A DNA stretch of 64,000 nt from positions 62,001 to 126,000 of the forward strand of contig CBDDEJ010000008.1 of NCBI GenBank assembly GCA_965226915.1. The letters run 5' to 3'. The notes under the pieces are model-generated. The model did no database searches. It was given only the letters and a program-made list of their open reading frames with translations, and was not told where the DNA came from. The position numbers were made by a program, and so were the translations under genes. The DNA comes from Io17-Chloro-G2 sp965226915. Lineage in GTDB: Bacteria > Chloroflexota > Dehalococcoidia > Lucifugimonadales > UBA3495. Shown here piece after piece: positions 34,866 to 44,608 of this stretch; position 1 is the first letter of the stretch, and each line of letters opens with the position of its first letter.

Positions 34866-36530
34866 TTAAAACCCCCAGCTAGGCTGGTACTCGCCGAATA
34901 CCTCCCGGAACACGCCCATCATCTCACCCAGGGTGGCGTAGGCTTTGACCGCCTCCAGCAGCGCCGGCATCGTATTCTCTTCCCGCCGGGCCGCCTGCTC
35001 CAGGTTCCTTAGCTTTTCCGCCACATTCCGGTTGTCCCGGGTCCGCCTCAAATCGTTCAACTCTTTCGTGTGGCGATGTTCCCCCTCTTGGTCCACCTTC
35101 AACAGGGGAATCTCAAGGGACTCCTCGGTGGCGTATTCATTGACACCAACGGTGATGCGCTCGCGCCGGTCTTCCTCCATCTGGTAGGTATAAGCCGCGT
35201 CCCCGATCTCCCGCTGGAAGAATCCCGACTCCAGCGCTGGGATGACTCCGCCCATATCATCGATGCGCCGGAAATATTCATACGCGCCGGCATCCAGTTG
35301 GTTGGTCAGCGTCTCCAGGAAATAGCTGCCTCCCATTGGGTCAACCGTGTCGGTCACACCGGTCTCGTGGGCGATGATCTGCTGCGTGCGCAGGGCCTGA
35401 AGCGCGGCTGCTTCAGAGGGCAGGGCCCAAGCCTCATCCTTGCCGTTGGTGTGCAAAGATTGGCAACCCCCTAGCACCGCGGCCAAAGCCTGAATGGAAA
35501 CCCTGGCAACGTTGTTGTCCGGTTGCTGGGCCGTCAGCGTCGCGCCCGATGTCTGGGCATGGAACCGCAGGGTGGCCGAGCGGGGATCCCGGGCGTGGAA
35601 CGTCTCCTGCATCTCTCTGGCCCATATGCGCCTGGCCGCCCGGAATTTGGCCACCTCTTCGAAAAAGCTGTTGTGAACATTGAAAAAGAAGCTTAACCGG
35701 GGAGCGAATTCATCCAGATCCAATCCTCGGGCCTGGCAGTGGCGCACGTATTCAAACCCATCGGCCAGGGTAAAAGCCAATTCCTGGACAGCGTTTGATC
35801 CCGCTTCCCGGATGTGATACCCGCTGATGCTGATGGGGTTCCACTTAGGCACGTGCTTGGTGGCGAACTCCACCGTATCCACTACCAGCCGCATGGAAGG
35901 CGCCGGGGGAAATATGTACTCATTTTGAGCGATGTACTCTTTCAAGATGTCGTTTTGGAGAGTGCCGCCGAGTCGGTCCAATGCTGCGCCTTGCTTCTCG
36001 GCAACCGCCAAATACATGGCCCAGATTATGGCCGCGGGGCTGTTTATGGTCATGGATGTGGTTATCTGATCCAACGCCAAGTCGTCGAAAAGTGTTTCCA
36101 TGTCGGCTAACGACGAGATAGCCACGCCGCATTTGCCAAACTCACCCTTTGCCTTTGGGTCGTCGGTGTCATATCCGTAGAGAGTGGGCATGTCGAAGGC
36201 CACGCTCAGGCCGGTCTGTCCGCTGTTCAACAGAAGTTTGAACCTGGCGTTGGTCTCTTGGGGCAGTCCAAACCCCGCAAACATGCGCATGGTCCATAGC
36301 CTTTCCCGGTAGCCCGTAGCGTGGATGCCTCTGAGATATGGGTACTCTCCGGGCAGACCAATGTCGCCCAGGTATTCGGTGTCTGGAAGGTTTTCCGGAG
36401 TGTAAACCGGGTCCACCGGAATTTGGGAAGGCGTCTTATAGCTAGCAAGGCGTTGGGGGCGAGACGCGTTCTTTTCCCGCCATTGGGCCCCCTTTTGACG
36501 CAGCCTTTCCAACTCTTCAACGGAGAACAA
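34866..36530 (-). CDS. Methylmalonyl-CoA mutase large-subunit catalytic chain
   Basis: 554 residues with the acyl-CoA mutase TIM-barrel pattern: PGEYPYLRGIHATGYRERLWTMRMFAGFG, SVAFDMPTLYGYD, MTINSPAA, ISISGYHIREAGSNAVQELAFTLADG, RFHAQTSGATLTAQQP, and NGKDEAWALPSEAAALQALRTQQIIAHETGV. The cobalamin-binding domain (DxHxxG) is absent and must be a separate small subunit, as in many bacteria. It converts (R)-methylmalonyl-CoA to succinyl-CoA, or acts on a related substrate such as isobutyryl-CoA. A TTG start is preferred, since GGAGGTGATCC ends right before it. No epimerase or small subunit is in the window. Confidence 0.9.
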   Translation of the reverse strand: MFSVEELERLRQKGAQWREKNASRPQRLASYKTPSQIPVDPVYTPENLPDTEYLGDIGLPGEYPYLRGIHATGYRERLWTMRMFAGFGLPQETNARFKLLLNSGQTGLSVAFDMPTLYGYDTDDPKAKGEFGKCGVAISSLADMETLFDDLALDQITTSMTINSPAAIIWAMYLAVAEKQGAALDRLGGTLQNDILKEYIAQNEYIFPPAPSMRLVVDTVEFATKHVPKWNPISISGYHIREAGSNAVQELAFTLADGFEYVRHCQARGLDLDEFAPRLSFFFNVHNSFFEEVAKFRAARRIWAREMQETFHARDPRSATLRFHAQTSGATLTAQQPDNNVARVSIQALAAVLGGCQSLHTNGKDEAWALPSEAAALQALRTQQIIAHETGVTDTVDPMGGSYFLETLTNQLDAGAYEYFRRIDDMGGVIPALESGFFQREIGDAAYTYQMEEDRRERITVGVNEYATEESLEIPLLKVDQEGEHRHTKELNDLRRTRDNRNVAEKLRNLEQAARREENTMPALLEAVKAYATLGEMMGVFREVFGEYQPSWGF

Positions 36531-36725
36531 GGATCACCTCCGGGGAATTCGGCGATTCGAGGAGCATCGTGAAAACATTATACGGCGAATGGATATAATC
36601 CCCCACCACCGCTCATGGTGAGCCCATCGGTTCGGCTCACGAGAGCGGTCTGTGAACACATCGCTCGTGGGATCCGATCGCCATAGAAGTGGAAGTTTGG
36701 AGGCCGCGTTTTGTCGGAACCAGTC

Positions 36726-37970
36726 CTAGGTTTGGCCATCCAACAATCGAACAAATCTGCGCCTGCCGACCTTTAAAACGTCGCGGTCATTTCGGTCAAG
36801 AGCGGAGAGGGGATGGTCCCGGTCCAATGTTTGAGAATCCCCATCGCCGTCTGGTATCAGCGTCACTGCCCCCTGGTTGATCAAGCGTTTCGCTTCTGTG
36901 GCGCTGGAAGCCAAACCGGCATCCACCATCAGGTTGCTCAGCCGTTTCCCCTCGTCCCGGAAATATCCCGGCTCTGAAGGGACAAAATCCGGTATCTCGT
37001 CGGGCAAGCTCCGGTTTTGCACCACCCGTTCGAAGTTCTGCTGGGCCCCGTCAGCCGCCGCAGGGTCGTGGAATTGAGATGTGATCTCCCACGCCAGCCG
37101 CTTCTTGGGCTCCATTGGATTCACCGTATTCGCCGAAAGGGAGTTGCTCAGTTCCTCCAAGTCTTCGTTGGGCAAGTCTGTCAGGTAATCCAGATAGGGC
37201 ACGATCAAGCTGTCGGGAAGAGACATAAGCTTGCCGTACATATCGTTGGGCGGCTCCTCCACCGCCACGTAGTTGCCCAGGCTTTTACTCATCTTCTGGA
37301 CGCCGTCAGTGCCCGGCAAGATGGGCATGAGGAAGCATTGTTGCGGTTTTTGCCCCATCATCTCCTGCAACTGGCGGCCCACCAGCAGGTTGAACATCTG
37401 GTCGGTCCCGCCGAACTCCACGTCCGATTCCATGGCCACCGAGTCGTAAGCCTGTAGCAGCGGGTACATCAACTCGGTAATGGCGATGGGTCTATGCTCT
37501 TGGAACCGCTTGGCGAAGTCGTCCCGTTCCAGAAACTGGGCCACCGTGAACCGGCTGGTCAGGCGCAACACATCGGCTAGAGTGAATTTACCGAACCATT
37601 CGCTCTGCCAAATCACCTGGGTTCGGTCCTCGTCCACCACCTTGAAAAACTGGCGCAGATAAGACTCGGCGTTGGCAATGACCTCTTCGTGGGTCAGTTG
37701 GGGCCTGGTGGCCGATTGGCCGCTGGGGTCGCCTATCTGGGCGGTCCAATCACCAACGATCAAGATCACCTTGTGGCCTAATTCCTGTAGCTGGCGCAAT
37801 TTCCGGAGGCCCACCACATGACCTAAATGTATGTCAGGCCGGCTGGGGTCGAAGCCCATCTTCAAACGCAGTGGAACCCCGGTTTCCAACAGACGCACAA
37901 ACTCCTGCAGAGATATGATCTCTTTCACTCCGCGGGTGGTGATGGATTTGATGGTATCTGGGCTAAGCAA
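36726..37970 (-). CDS. tyrS: Tyrosine--tRNA ligase
   Basis: 414 residues, class I synthetase. HIGH-type motif HLGH (DPSRPDIHLGHVVGL) and KMSKS in QKMSKSLGNYV are both present, with the WTAQIGDPSGQSATRP block. A C-terminal S4-like RNA-binding end (KRLINQGAVTLI) follows. It charges tRNA-Tyr in the cytoplasm. A TTG start lies within the last codons of ribF (8-nt overlap), so both are probably translated together. Full length. Confidence 0.95.
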   Translation of the reverse strand: MLSPDTIKSITTRGVKEIISLQEFVRLLETGVPLRLKMGFDPSRPDIHLGHVVGLRKLRQLQELGHKVILIVGDWTAQIGDPSGQSATRPQLTHEEVIANAESYLRQFFKVVDEDRTQVIWQSEWFGKFTLADVLRLTSRFTVAQFLERDDFAKRFQEHRPIAITELMYPLLQAYDSVAMESDVEFGGTDQMFNLLVGRQLQEMMGQKPQQCFLMPILPGTDGVQKMSKSLGNYVAVEEPPNDMYGKLMSLPDSLIVPYLDYLTDLPNEDLEELSNSLSANTVNPMEPKKRLAWEITSQFHDPAAADGAQQNFERVVQNRSLPDEIPDFVPSEPGYFRDEGKRLSNLMVDAGLASSATEAKRLINQGAVTLIPDGDGDSQTLDRDHPLSALDRNDRDVLKVGRRRFVRLLDGQT

Positions 37971-38916
37971 TTCCTGCTCCCCGGTCCCGGTTCCCGTGGT
38001 CCCTGGCTAGGGTCACCCTGGCCTGGGCCACGTCCTGGTCCATCTGGGCAATCAATTCGTCAACGCCTTCGAATTTCTCCTGGCCCCTAATCTTTTCGAC
38101 GAATTCAACACCGAGTTCTTTGCCATACAGATCGCCGTTGAAATCCAAAACATACACTTCCACCATCAGGTCCGAGAGACCAAAGGTGGGGCGGATGCCG
38201 ATGCTGGTGGCGGAAGGGCGCCGCTGTCCATCAACCAACGCCCAGGTGGCGTAAATGCCGTCGCCGGGCAATAGAGAGCCTTCAGGCAACGATAGGTTAG
38301 CCGTCGGAAAGCCCAGCTCCCTCCCGCGGCGGTCCCCCGGAACCACTTTTCCCTGTATCGCGAAGGTGCGGCCCAAGAACTTGTTGCATGTGAGCATATC
38401 GCCTTGAGTCACGGCTTGGCGGATGTTCCGGCTTTTGATCGGCTGGCCATCCATCGAAAACGGCTTCACCGACTCAACCCAGAAGCCCGATTCTTTGCCA
38501 TGCTTGGTCAGGAATTCCAAATCCCCTTCCCGGTTGCGCCCCAACGCAGTGTCGGGTCCCAGAACCAAGCCTTTCATTCCCAATTTTTCCACCAGTGACG
38601 AAGCGAAGTCGCCGGCGGTCACCTGGGACAGCTCCAAAGTAAAATCCAGAGCGATGACCAAACCAACCCCCGCATCCCGCAACAGCCGGGATTTTTCTTC
38701 GGGCGTGGTTATAGCCTTGACTATTGTATCTGGCCGGAGCACCGCGATGGGGTGATTGGAGAAGGTGACAACGGTGGGGGTATACTTGGAACCGGCCGCC
38801 TCAACCAACCGGTCAAGGAGGTGGCGATGCCCTTGGTGGACTCCATCGAAGACACCTACGGTAACAATGGTCTCCCGGTCCGGGGCGACTCTGGCCAGCC
38901 GCTGGCGAAAGCTCAT
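37963..38916 (-). CDS. ribF: Bifunctional riboflavin kinase/FAD synthetase
   Basis: 317 residues. The N-terminal adenylyltransferase domain has GVFDGVHQGHRHLLD. The C-terminal riboflavin kinase domain has GRTFAIQGKVV, GRELGFPTANLSLPEG, DGIYATW and IGIRPTFG. It makes FMN and FAD, cofactors needed by the LLM oxidoreductases here. The stop overlaps the tyrS start. Family length is normal. Confidence 0.95.
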   Translation of the reverse strand: MSFRQRLARVAPDRETIVTVGVFDGVHQGHRHLLDRLVEAAGSKYTPTVVTFSNHPIAVLRPDTIVKAITTPEEKSRLLRDAGVGLVIALDFTLELSQVTAGDFASSLVEKLGMKGLVLGPDTALGRNREGDLEFLTKHGKESGFWVESVKPFSMDGQPIKSRNIRQAVTQGDMLTCNKFLGRTFAIQGKVVPGDRRGRELGFPTANLSLPEGSLLPGDGIYATWALVDGQRRPSATSIGIRPTFGLSDLMVEVYVLDFNGDLYGKELGVEFVEKIRGQEKFEGVDELIAQMDQDVAQARVTLARDHGNRDRGAGIA

Positions 38917-39201
38917 CGTACCTGTGTCCCGTTAAATACCTTGATTCCCGGTGTTGATTTTGGTGTTCTGAACGGTGGTGTTCGACCCCAACAACCCTGG
39001 AGCCTACTGCCAAAACGACCGTTCACCGGGTTGGACGAACAGTCTGGATGGTAGCATAGCGGGCTAGGAGCGTCAACGGAAATGGAACTCCTCGGAGTGT
39101 CGCCGGGGGGTCGCCAGACTCCTAAAATTTGGTCAAAACCGGACATCCAGGTGCTAGGAAATAAAAATAAACGTTATGTATAATTCGGCATTGTTGCACC
39201 C

Positions 39202-39771
39202 ATGGTGTGGTGGCCAGTGCGGGTAGTCGGAGGCAATGCCAAAGGCCGGCGCCTCAGGGGCACTCTTAGCCCGGCGGCCAGACCCACGACAGAGCGGGTC
39301 AGGGCGGCGATTTTTAATATCCTGGGCTCCGGGATATTCCAAGATGGCCGGGTCCTTGATCTATACGCAGGGTCGGGCAGTCTGGGAATAGAATCCCTCA
39401 GCCGCGGCGCCGCCTGGGCCGACTTTGTAGAGCAAAACCGGCGCCAATGCGAAGTCATCCGAGGAAACCTGGCCAATACCGGATTCGAAGGCCAAGCGCG
39501 AGTGCATTGCGCCGATGTGGAAAAATACCTGACGGCGTTGACCGGACCCTACCGGTTGGTGCTGATGGACCCTCCCTACAAGTTCTTGGAACTGGGAGAA
39601 TTCTTAGAATCTATGGCCCAGGTTGACGGGTTGGTGGAAGATGACGGGACGGTGGTGGTGGGGCATTCCAGGCGTCTGGATCTACAACCAAGTTATGGCT
39701 CCTTGCACCAGTTCTCCCACCGCCGCTACGGCGACAACGTGGTGGACTTTTATAGCAAAGGTGATAGTTGA
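39202..39771 (+). CDS. rsmD: 16S rRNA (guanine(966)-N2)-methyltransferase
   Basis: 189 residues. Start of family signature VVGGNAKGRRL, RPTTERVRAAIFNILG, SAM-binding LDLYAGSGSLGIESLSRGA, and the MDPPYKF catalytic motif for exocyclic amine methylation. It methylates G966 of 16S rRNA. A TATAAT at 39179-39184 could be its -10 box, though no good -35 was seen. Stop TGA overlaps the coaD ATG (TGATG), a common arrangement. Confidence 0.92.
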   Translation: MVWWPVRVVGGNAKGRRLRGTLSPAARPTTERVRAAIFNILGSGIFQDGRVLDLYAGSGSLGIESLSRGAAWADFVEQNRRQCEVIRGNLANTGFEGQARVHCADVEKYLTALTGPYRLVLMDPPYKFLELGEFLESMAQVDGLVEDDGTVVVGHSRRLDLQPSYGSLHQFSHRRYGDNVVDFYSKGDS

Positions 39772-40256
39772 TGGCGACCGCCCTTTACCCAGGATCTTTC
39801 GACCCGGTCACAATGGGCCACGTCGATATCACCACCAGAGCTGCGGCCATATTCGACAAGTTGATAGTCGCCGTTTACGCGACGCCGTCAAAAAACCTGC
39901 TGTTCGACGCCGATGAGCGGGTCGGGTTTTACCAAGAAGCGGTCCAACATCTGCCGAATGTGGAAGTCATCAAGTTTGAAGGATTGGTGGTCCGGCTGGC
40001 CGAAGACATGAAAATCGAGGTCATTGTCAGGGGTTTGCGTAGTGGATCGGATTTTGAGTACGAGTTTGACATGGCGTTTATGAACCGGAGGCTGGCGCCA
40101 GGAATAGATATGTCTTTCTTCATGACCTCTCAAGAGTATATGTTCCTGAGTTCGAGCCTGCTTAAAGAGGTCGCCCGGCTGGGCGGGGACATCACCGGCA
40201 TGGTGCCTCCCAACGTGGCCAAAGCGATATCCACCAAATTTGGGTCGCCGGTCTGA
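39771..40256 (+). CDS. coaD: Phosphopantetheine adenylyltransferase
   Basis: 161 residues. YPGSFDPVTMGHVDI carries the nucleotidyltransferase TxGH signature, followed by VIVRGLRSGSDFEYEFDMAFMNR and the LSSSLLKEVARLGGDI motif. It forms dephospho-CoA from phosphopantetheine. The ATG one base before the rsmD stop end is preferred over a TTG three bases earlier. Normal length. Confidence 0.95.
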   Translation: MATALYPGSFDPVTMGHVDITTRAAAIFDKLIVAVYATPSKNLLFDADERVGFYQEAVQHLPNVEVIKFEGLVVRLAEDMKIEVIVRGLRSGSDFEYEFDMAFMNRRLAPGIDMSFFMTSQEYMFLSSSLLKEVARLGGDITGMVPPNVAKAISTKFGSPV

Positions 40257-40797
40257 TAGTGATGGGCCGGGAAGAGGGGGAATCATCGATATTATCAATG
40301 TTATAGACCGACTGGAAACCCTAATCACCACCAGCAAGACGGTGCCGGTAAGCGGCAATATCATGTTGGACAAGAAAAAGGCAATGGAACTGGTGGACCA
40401 GATGCGGCTGTCCATACCCCAAGAGGTAAAGGCAGCTATAGAGGTTCTGGGCCAAAAAGACCAGATCGTAAATCAGGCCACGCTGGATGCGCGCCGAACC
40501 AAATCCGACGCGGATCAAGAGTACCGGCAGCGCATGGACCAGAGTGAACTGGTCGTTTCCGCCGAGGCGCGGGCGCAAGACACTCTGCGAGACGCCGAAC
40601 AGCGGGCATCTAGGTTGCTGCACCAATCAGAGGCTGAGTCGACCTCTCGCCGCTCCGACGCCGACGCTTACGCCCTGCGTAGTCTGAGGGCTCTGGAGCA
40701 GGAGATCAGCGCCATCGCTGGGTCCGTCCGCCGGGGCATCGACTTATTGGCGGGCCAGACCACCAGCCGAATGGTTGCGCAGGACGCTGAAAACTAG
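40240..40797 (+). CDS. Coiled-coil protein, conserved after coaD (ATPase subunit H-like)
   Basis: About 185 codons; the likely protein begins near INVIDRLETLITTSKTVPVSG, followed by a long charged coiled coil (KKKAMELVDQMRLSIPQEVKAAIEVLGQKDQIV and on to the end). Similar short coiled-coil genes follow coaD in Clostridia and Chloroflexi and have been called vacuolar ATPase subunit H-like. No clear ATG or GTG lies in frame near the natural start, so the TTG at 40240, overlapping coaD by 17 nt, or a rare ATC/ATT start are possible. Function unknown. Confidence 0.65.
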   Translation: MGRRSDSDGPGRGGIIDIINVIDRLETLITTSKTVPVSGNIMLDKKKAMELVDQMRLSIPQEVKAAIEVLGQKDQIVNQATLDARRTKSDADQEYRQRMDQSELVVSAEARAQDTLRDAEQRASRLLHQSEAESTSRRSDADAYALRSLRALEQEISAIAGSVRRGIDLLAGQTTSRMVAQDAEN

Positions 40798-40810
40798 GCC
40801 ACTGGCCGCG

Positions 40811-41073
40811 ATGGGTGGTTCGACAAGCTCACCTCGAACGGGTGGAAAGAATTCCCTCGGTTCGTCCTGAGCTTGTCGAACGATCCTGGCAACAATGTCG
40901 CGCCGCTGAACGGGGAGGAGCCTCTCAGCCGGGGCCGTGGTTCGACAGGTCTGTCCTGTGCCGAGCCGAAGGGCCCACCATGAACGGTGTGGCTTTTCGG
41001 TTCAACAGCGGTGTTTAAAGCCAGAAGACTAGGCCTCCAAAACAGCCCACCCTGAGCTTGTCGAAGGGCTATG
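40811..41073. repeat. Cluster of dispersed intergenic repeats
   Basis: Four or more modules in 260 bp: TGGTTCGACAAGCTCACC, TTCGTCCTGAGCTTGTCGAACG, GTGGTTCGACAGGTCTGTCC with GAGCCGAAGGGCCCACC, and CCTGAGCTTGTCGAAGGGC. The modules are in both orientations and can pair into long hairpins. The whole space from the coiled-coil gene to the Lon-like gene consists of this material. Confidence 0.8.
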
Positions 41074-41110
41074 CAGCTGAGAGCCGCTGTCCGCAAGGGG
41101 GTTGCCGCGG

Positions 41111-43576
41111 TTAATTCGTGGCGGCCAGCAACCCGCCGTAGTACCCGCGCATCGACTCGTTCAGTTCCCTTAGTCGCCGGTCCACCAGATCGTTGATGGA
41201 ACCGCTGGGGTAGGTCCCTTCCGCTGAACGTTCCCCAATGGAACGGCCGGTTAGGATCTCCATTCCCTCGTCCACCGTGCTCACCGCATATACGTGGAAC
41301 TGACCCTCTTTGATTGCCTCCACCACGTCGGCCCTAAGCATAAGATTGCGCATATTGCGTTTGGGCACCATCACGCCCTGATCCCCGGTGAAACCCAACA
41401 CCCGGCACACGTCATACATACCCTCGATCTTCTGGTTGACCCCTCCAATCGGCTGTATCTCCCCCCTTTGGTTCACCGAGCCGGTAACCGCGATGTTTTG
41501 TTTAAGGGGAAGGCCCGACAGGCTGGACAGGATGGCGTACAGCTCAGTAGAAGATGCGCTATCGCCATCTACGCCTTCGTAAGATTGCTCGAACGCCAAG
41601 CTCGCCGACAATGTTAAAGGCCGATCTTGCCCATGGCGGGCGCCCAGGTAGCCGCTGAGGATCAGCACGCCCTTATCGTGGGTGCTCCCGCTCAACGCCA
41701 CCTCCCGCTCGATATTGATTATCCCTTCGCGCCCGGCGAAAACCTGGGCGGTGATCCGGGATGGGCGCCCGAATGAAAAATCTCCCAGGTCATAGACCGC
41801 CAGTCCATTTACTTGGCCCACCACCTCGCCAGAAACCTCCAGCAAAAGTGTCCCGTCGGAGACCATTTCTCTGACGCGCTCTTCCATCAGGTTAAGCCGG
41901 TATACTTTTTGAGCCACCGCCCGCTCAACATGTTTCCCCGCCACCAACTCGGCGCCCTCTTTCCTAGCCCAATGATCCGACTCTATCAGCAGGTCTTTGA
42001 CCTGTCCGAACCGGGTGGAAAGCTTGGCCTGATCATTGACCAAACGCGCCGCATATTCCAGTACCTGGGCCGCGCCGCTGGTGTCGAAGGCGAGCAGCCC
42101 TTCTTCACGGCAGCTAAAGCAAATGAAGGCGCAGTATGCTTCAATATTGTCCGGCGTCAGGTTGACCTGGTAATCAAACTCGGCTTTTACCTTGAATAAA
42201 TCTCGGAAATCGTCGTAGTCCAAAGTGGTCAGCATCCGGTATATGTTCTCATCCCCGGTGACGATCACCTTCAAATCCAACTGGATCGGTTCCGGCCGCA
42301 ATCCCACGGGAACCAAGAAGCCGGTCTGGTCCGTGGGGTCCTCCAGGCGGACCTCGCGGTTTCTGATTACTCTCTTCAGTCCCTCCCACACTGCGGGCGC
42401 CGCTAGCAAGTCCCGGGCGTTCAAGACCAGGAAACCGCCGTTGGCGGAATGGACCGCGCCGGGTTTCAGCATGGTGTGGTCGCTGATGTAAGTACCCATG
42501 GTGGCCAAACGCTCAATGCGGCCAAACAAGTTTCCCCAGTTAGGATTGGGTTCCTCCACGATAGGGATGTTGGTTACACCGGCGTTATCCACCAGGACGT
42601 TTACCTCAAATGGAAGATAAGGATCCCGGACCAGGCCGTGACCCACCGGTAAGGGCGCCGCGGGTTGTGGCGCCGGTTGCGCTTGAACTTGGGCGGCTGG
42701 AACCTCTTTGAACAGGAACAATTGGTCCAGCACATACCCTATAACACGGTTCAAGTATTCCCAAAGATCCGGCAGATATTCGGCGCTGTCCAGAAGATCG
42801 CCAAAGATCTGGGCAACCCTCCCATTGGCGGCTTCCCGTTCCAGGTGGGCAATCTCCTCCGCCGTCTCCAGCTCGGCATGGCGGATATCCGCCATAACGT
42901 CCTGGGTTTGCTCCATCAAAACGGCTCTGCGTTCGTCTATGTCTTGCCTTTGCTCCAACTCCAGAGCTTGATAATCATCGGGCGACAGGGGTTGCCCATC
43001 CAAAATGGGGAAAATAGACAGACCCATTGGGGATGCTTGGACCGCAAATCCGGCGGTTTGGGCTGCCTGCTCCAAATCCGCCATCAATTGTTGAGTGTCC
43101 TGCCGGCCTCTGGTTTCCACGGTCCGGCGCTGGGTCTCATACTCTTCATTGTCGAATACTTTGGGGATTTCTTCCTTCAGTTGTTCCAATGTCCTGGCCA
43201 ACCGGGTACGGAGCTGCCTGGCCATGCCTTGGGGAAGGTTGATCGCCTTGGGGCGGTCTGAATCGTCGAAATTGTAAACGTAGCACCAATCGTTGATGGG
43301 CTTACGCCGATCTTGGTGCCCTGGGCCGGCTATGATGGGCTGCAGCAGAGATTTAATGGCGCTGGTCTTACCGGTTCCGGTGAGGCCGGTGACAAACAGG
43401 TTGTACCCTGGTTTGTCCACTTCCAAACCGAACCGGATGGCTTCCAAGGCCCGGTCTTGGCCGATGAACCGGTCCAGAGGAACCAGGTCGTCGGTGCATT
43501 CAAAACTGAAGCTTTCAGTGTCGCATTTCCAGCACGTATCCTCCCAAGGGATTCGGTGCTTGTCAGCATCTGGCAT
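41111..43576 (-). CDS. LonB-like ATP-dependent protease
   Basis: About 820 residues of the COG1067 type: an AAA-type ATPase (Walker A FVTGLTGTGKTSAI) with a long helical insertion (AQTAGFAVQASPMG to a DVMADIRHAELETAEE coiled coil), then the S16 Lon peptidase domain with catalytic Ser in VDGDSASSTELYAILS and Lys in GGVNQKIEGMYDVC. It degrades misfolded or regulatory proteins. The ATG at 43576 is chosen because GGAG lies 6 nt upstream; an in-frame ATG at 43582 lacks room for a ribosome site. Confidence 0.92.
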   Translation of the reverse strand: MPDADKHRIPWEDTCWKCDTESFSFECTDDLVPLDRFIGQDRALEAIRFGLEVDKPGYNLFVTGLTGTGKTSAIKSLLQPIIAGPGHQDRRKPINDWCYVYNFDDSDRPKAINLPQGMARQLRTRLARTLEQLKEEIPKVFDNEEYETQRRTVETRGRQDTQQLMADLEQAAQTAGFAVQASPMGLSIFPILDGQPLSPDDYQALELEQRQDIDERRAVLMEQTQDVMADIRHAELETAEEIAHLEREAANGRVAQIFGDLLDSAEYLPDLWEYLNRVIGYVLDQLFLFKEVPAAQVQAQPAPQPAAPLPVGHGLVRDPYLPFEVNVLVDNAGVTNIPIVEEPNPNWGNLFGRIERLATMGTYISDHTMLKPGAVHSANGGFLVLNARDLLAAPAVWEGLKRVIRNREVRLEDPTDQTGFLVPVGLRPEPIQLDLKVIVTGDENIYRMLTTLDYDDFRDLFKVKAEFDYQVNLTPDNIEAYCAFICFSCREEGLLAFDTSGAAQVLEYAARLVNDQAKLSTRFGQVKDLLIESDHWARKEGAELVAGKHVERAVAQKVYRLNLMEERVREMVSDGTLLLEVSGEVVGQVNGLAVYDLGDFSFGRPSRITAQVFAGREGIINIEREVALSGSTHDKGVLILSGYLGARHGQDRPLTLSASLAFEQSYEGVDGDSASSTELYAILSSLSGLPLKQNIAVTGSVNQRGEIQPIGGVNQKIEGMYDVCRVLGFTGDQGVMVPKRNMRNLMLRADVVEAIKEGQFHVYAVSTVDEGMEILTGRSIGERSAEGTYPSGSINDLVDRRLRELNESMRGYYGGLLAATN

Positions 43577-43754
43577 CAGCATCTCCAGACCTATCAATCT
43601 AGCAGTCAGCAGGCGTGAACTGCGATGAACCACCCAAGTCCACGCCATTATACATTGGTCTTTTTATTTATTTAGATGCCGCATCGCGGGCATAAGGACT
43701 CTCCTGTGGCCCCATGCCCATCGGCTAAGCGGGTTCAAGGAGCATGAATTTGGG

Positions 43755-43784
43755 TTGACATTGATTTTAGGCAGGGAATACAAT
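43755..43784 (+). promoter_or_regulatory. Sigma70-type promoter of the nuclease gene
   Basis: TTGACA at 43755-43760 and TACAAT at 43779-43784 with an 18-nt spacer. Transcription would start near 43791, downstream of the longest ATG (43786), which supports the later start of the gene. Confidence 0.75.
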
Positions 43785-43869
43785 TTTGATGCCGAAGACA
43801 TTGGCGGCATTGGGCTTCCGGGAAAACCGGCAACCTTATGGCCTTGGGCAACTTGGGGAGGCAGCGGGT

Positions 43870-44430
43870 ATGCAGGAGATGACCATCGATAGTATCAGGG
43901 TCAGCCCGATGAATTATCAACGGGTCGTCATCCTGAAAGAAAAGGGCTCCGACCGGTACCTGCCAATATGGATAGGGCCTGCCGAAGCCGATGCCATTGC
44001 GGTGAGACTCCAAGACCTCAGCGTTCCTCGACCGCTGACCCACGATCTGCTTAGAACCGTCATCGACACCCTGGGCGGTTCAGTGCAGCATATATTGGTT
44101 AGCGACCTGCAAAACGACACTTTCTACGCCAAGATAACCATCCAATCCAACGGCGATTCCAAAGAGATAGACTGTCGCCCCAGCGACGCCGTCGCCTTGG
44201 CAGTGCGGGTGCAGGTGCCGATATTTGTCGAAGAGGCGGTTCTGGATAAAGCGGGTATCCTTCTAGACAAAGAGACCGGCAAACCCATCGCCATGGATGA
44301 TACAGATACTCAGGCCGAACCCAAGCCTCCCGAGGTGAAAGAGGAGGAATTGCGCCGAATGTCGGCGTTCACGGATTTCATAGACACCTTGGACCTGGAG
44401 GACTTCGGCAAGTCCAAGCCAAATGCGTGA
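43870..44430 (+). CDS. Bifunctional nuclease family protein (DUF151)
   Basis: 186 residues from ATG 43870, which follows GGGGAGG by 8 nt. The BFN domain is clear: RVSPMNYQRVVILKEKGSDRYLPIWIGPAEADAIAV, RPLTHDLLRTVIDTLGG, DTFYAKITIQ and DCRPSDAVALAVRVQVPIFV. A second, acidic C-terminal stretch ends in UvrBC-like EEELRRMSAFTDF. Enzymes of this family can act as nucleases in vitro; in vivo role unknown. An intrinsic terminator follows and separates it from the atp operon. Confidence 0.85.
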   Translation: MQEMTIDSIRVSPMNYQRVVILKEKGSDRYLPIWIGPAEADAIAVRLQDLSVPRPLTHDLLRTVIDTLGGSVQHILVSDLQNDTFYAKITIQSNGDSKEIDCRPSDAVALAVRVQVPIFVEEAVLDKAGILLDKETGKPIAMDDTDTQAEPKPPEVKEEELRRMSAFTDFIDTLDLEDFGKSKPNA

Positions 44431-44483
44431 ATCTTACGGGTGAGTGATATCCCCGACGTCAAATTCCAGTCGTGAATTCCTAG

Positions 44484-44515
44484 ACCCCGGCGCAGGAAAC
44501 GCCGGGGTTTATTTT
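44484..44515 (+). terminator. Intrinsic terminator before atp operon
   Basis: ACCCCGGCG pairs with CGCCGGGGT around CAGGAAA, then TTATTTTC. Nine GC-rich base pairs with a T-run. Confidence 0.88.
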
Positions 44516-44552
44516 CGAAATTCGCCGCCGGATTTCGTAGCAAATAAGCCAA

Positions 44553-44581
44553 TTGACTTTTGAAAACCATGCTGCTAAGAT
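44553..44581 (+). promoter_or_regulatory. Strong sigma70-type promoter of the ATP synthase operon
   Basis: TTGACT at 44553-44558, a 17-nt spacer and TAAGAT at 44576-44581. This is close to consensus at both boxes. Start near 44588 gives a leader of about 20 nt before atpZ. Confidence 0.8.
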
Positions 44582-44608
44582 TTGCCAGGTTTCTCGCAGG
44601 GCATCAGT

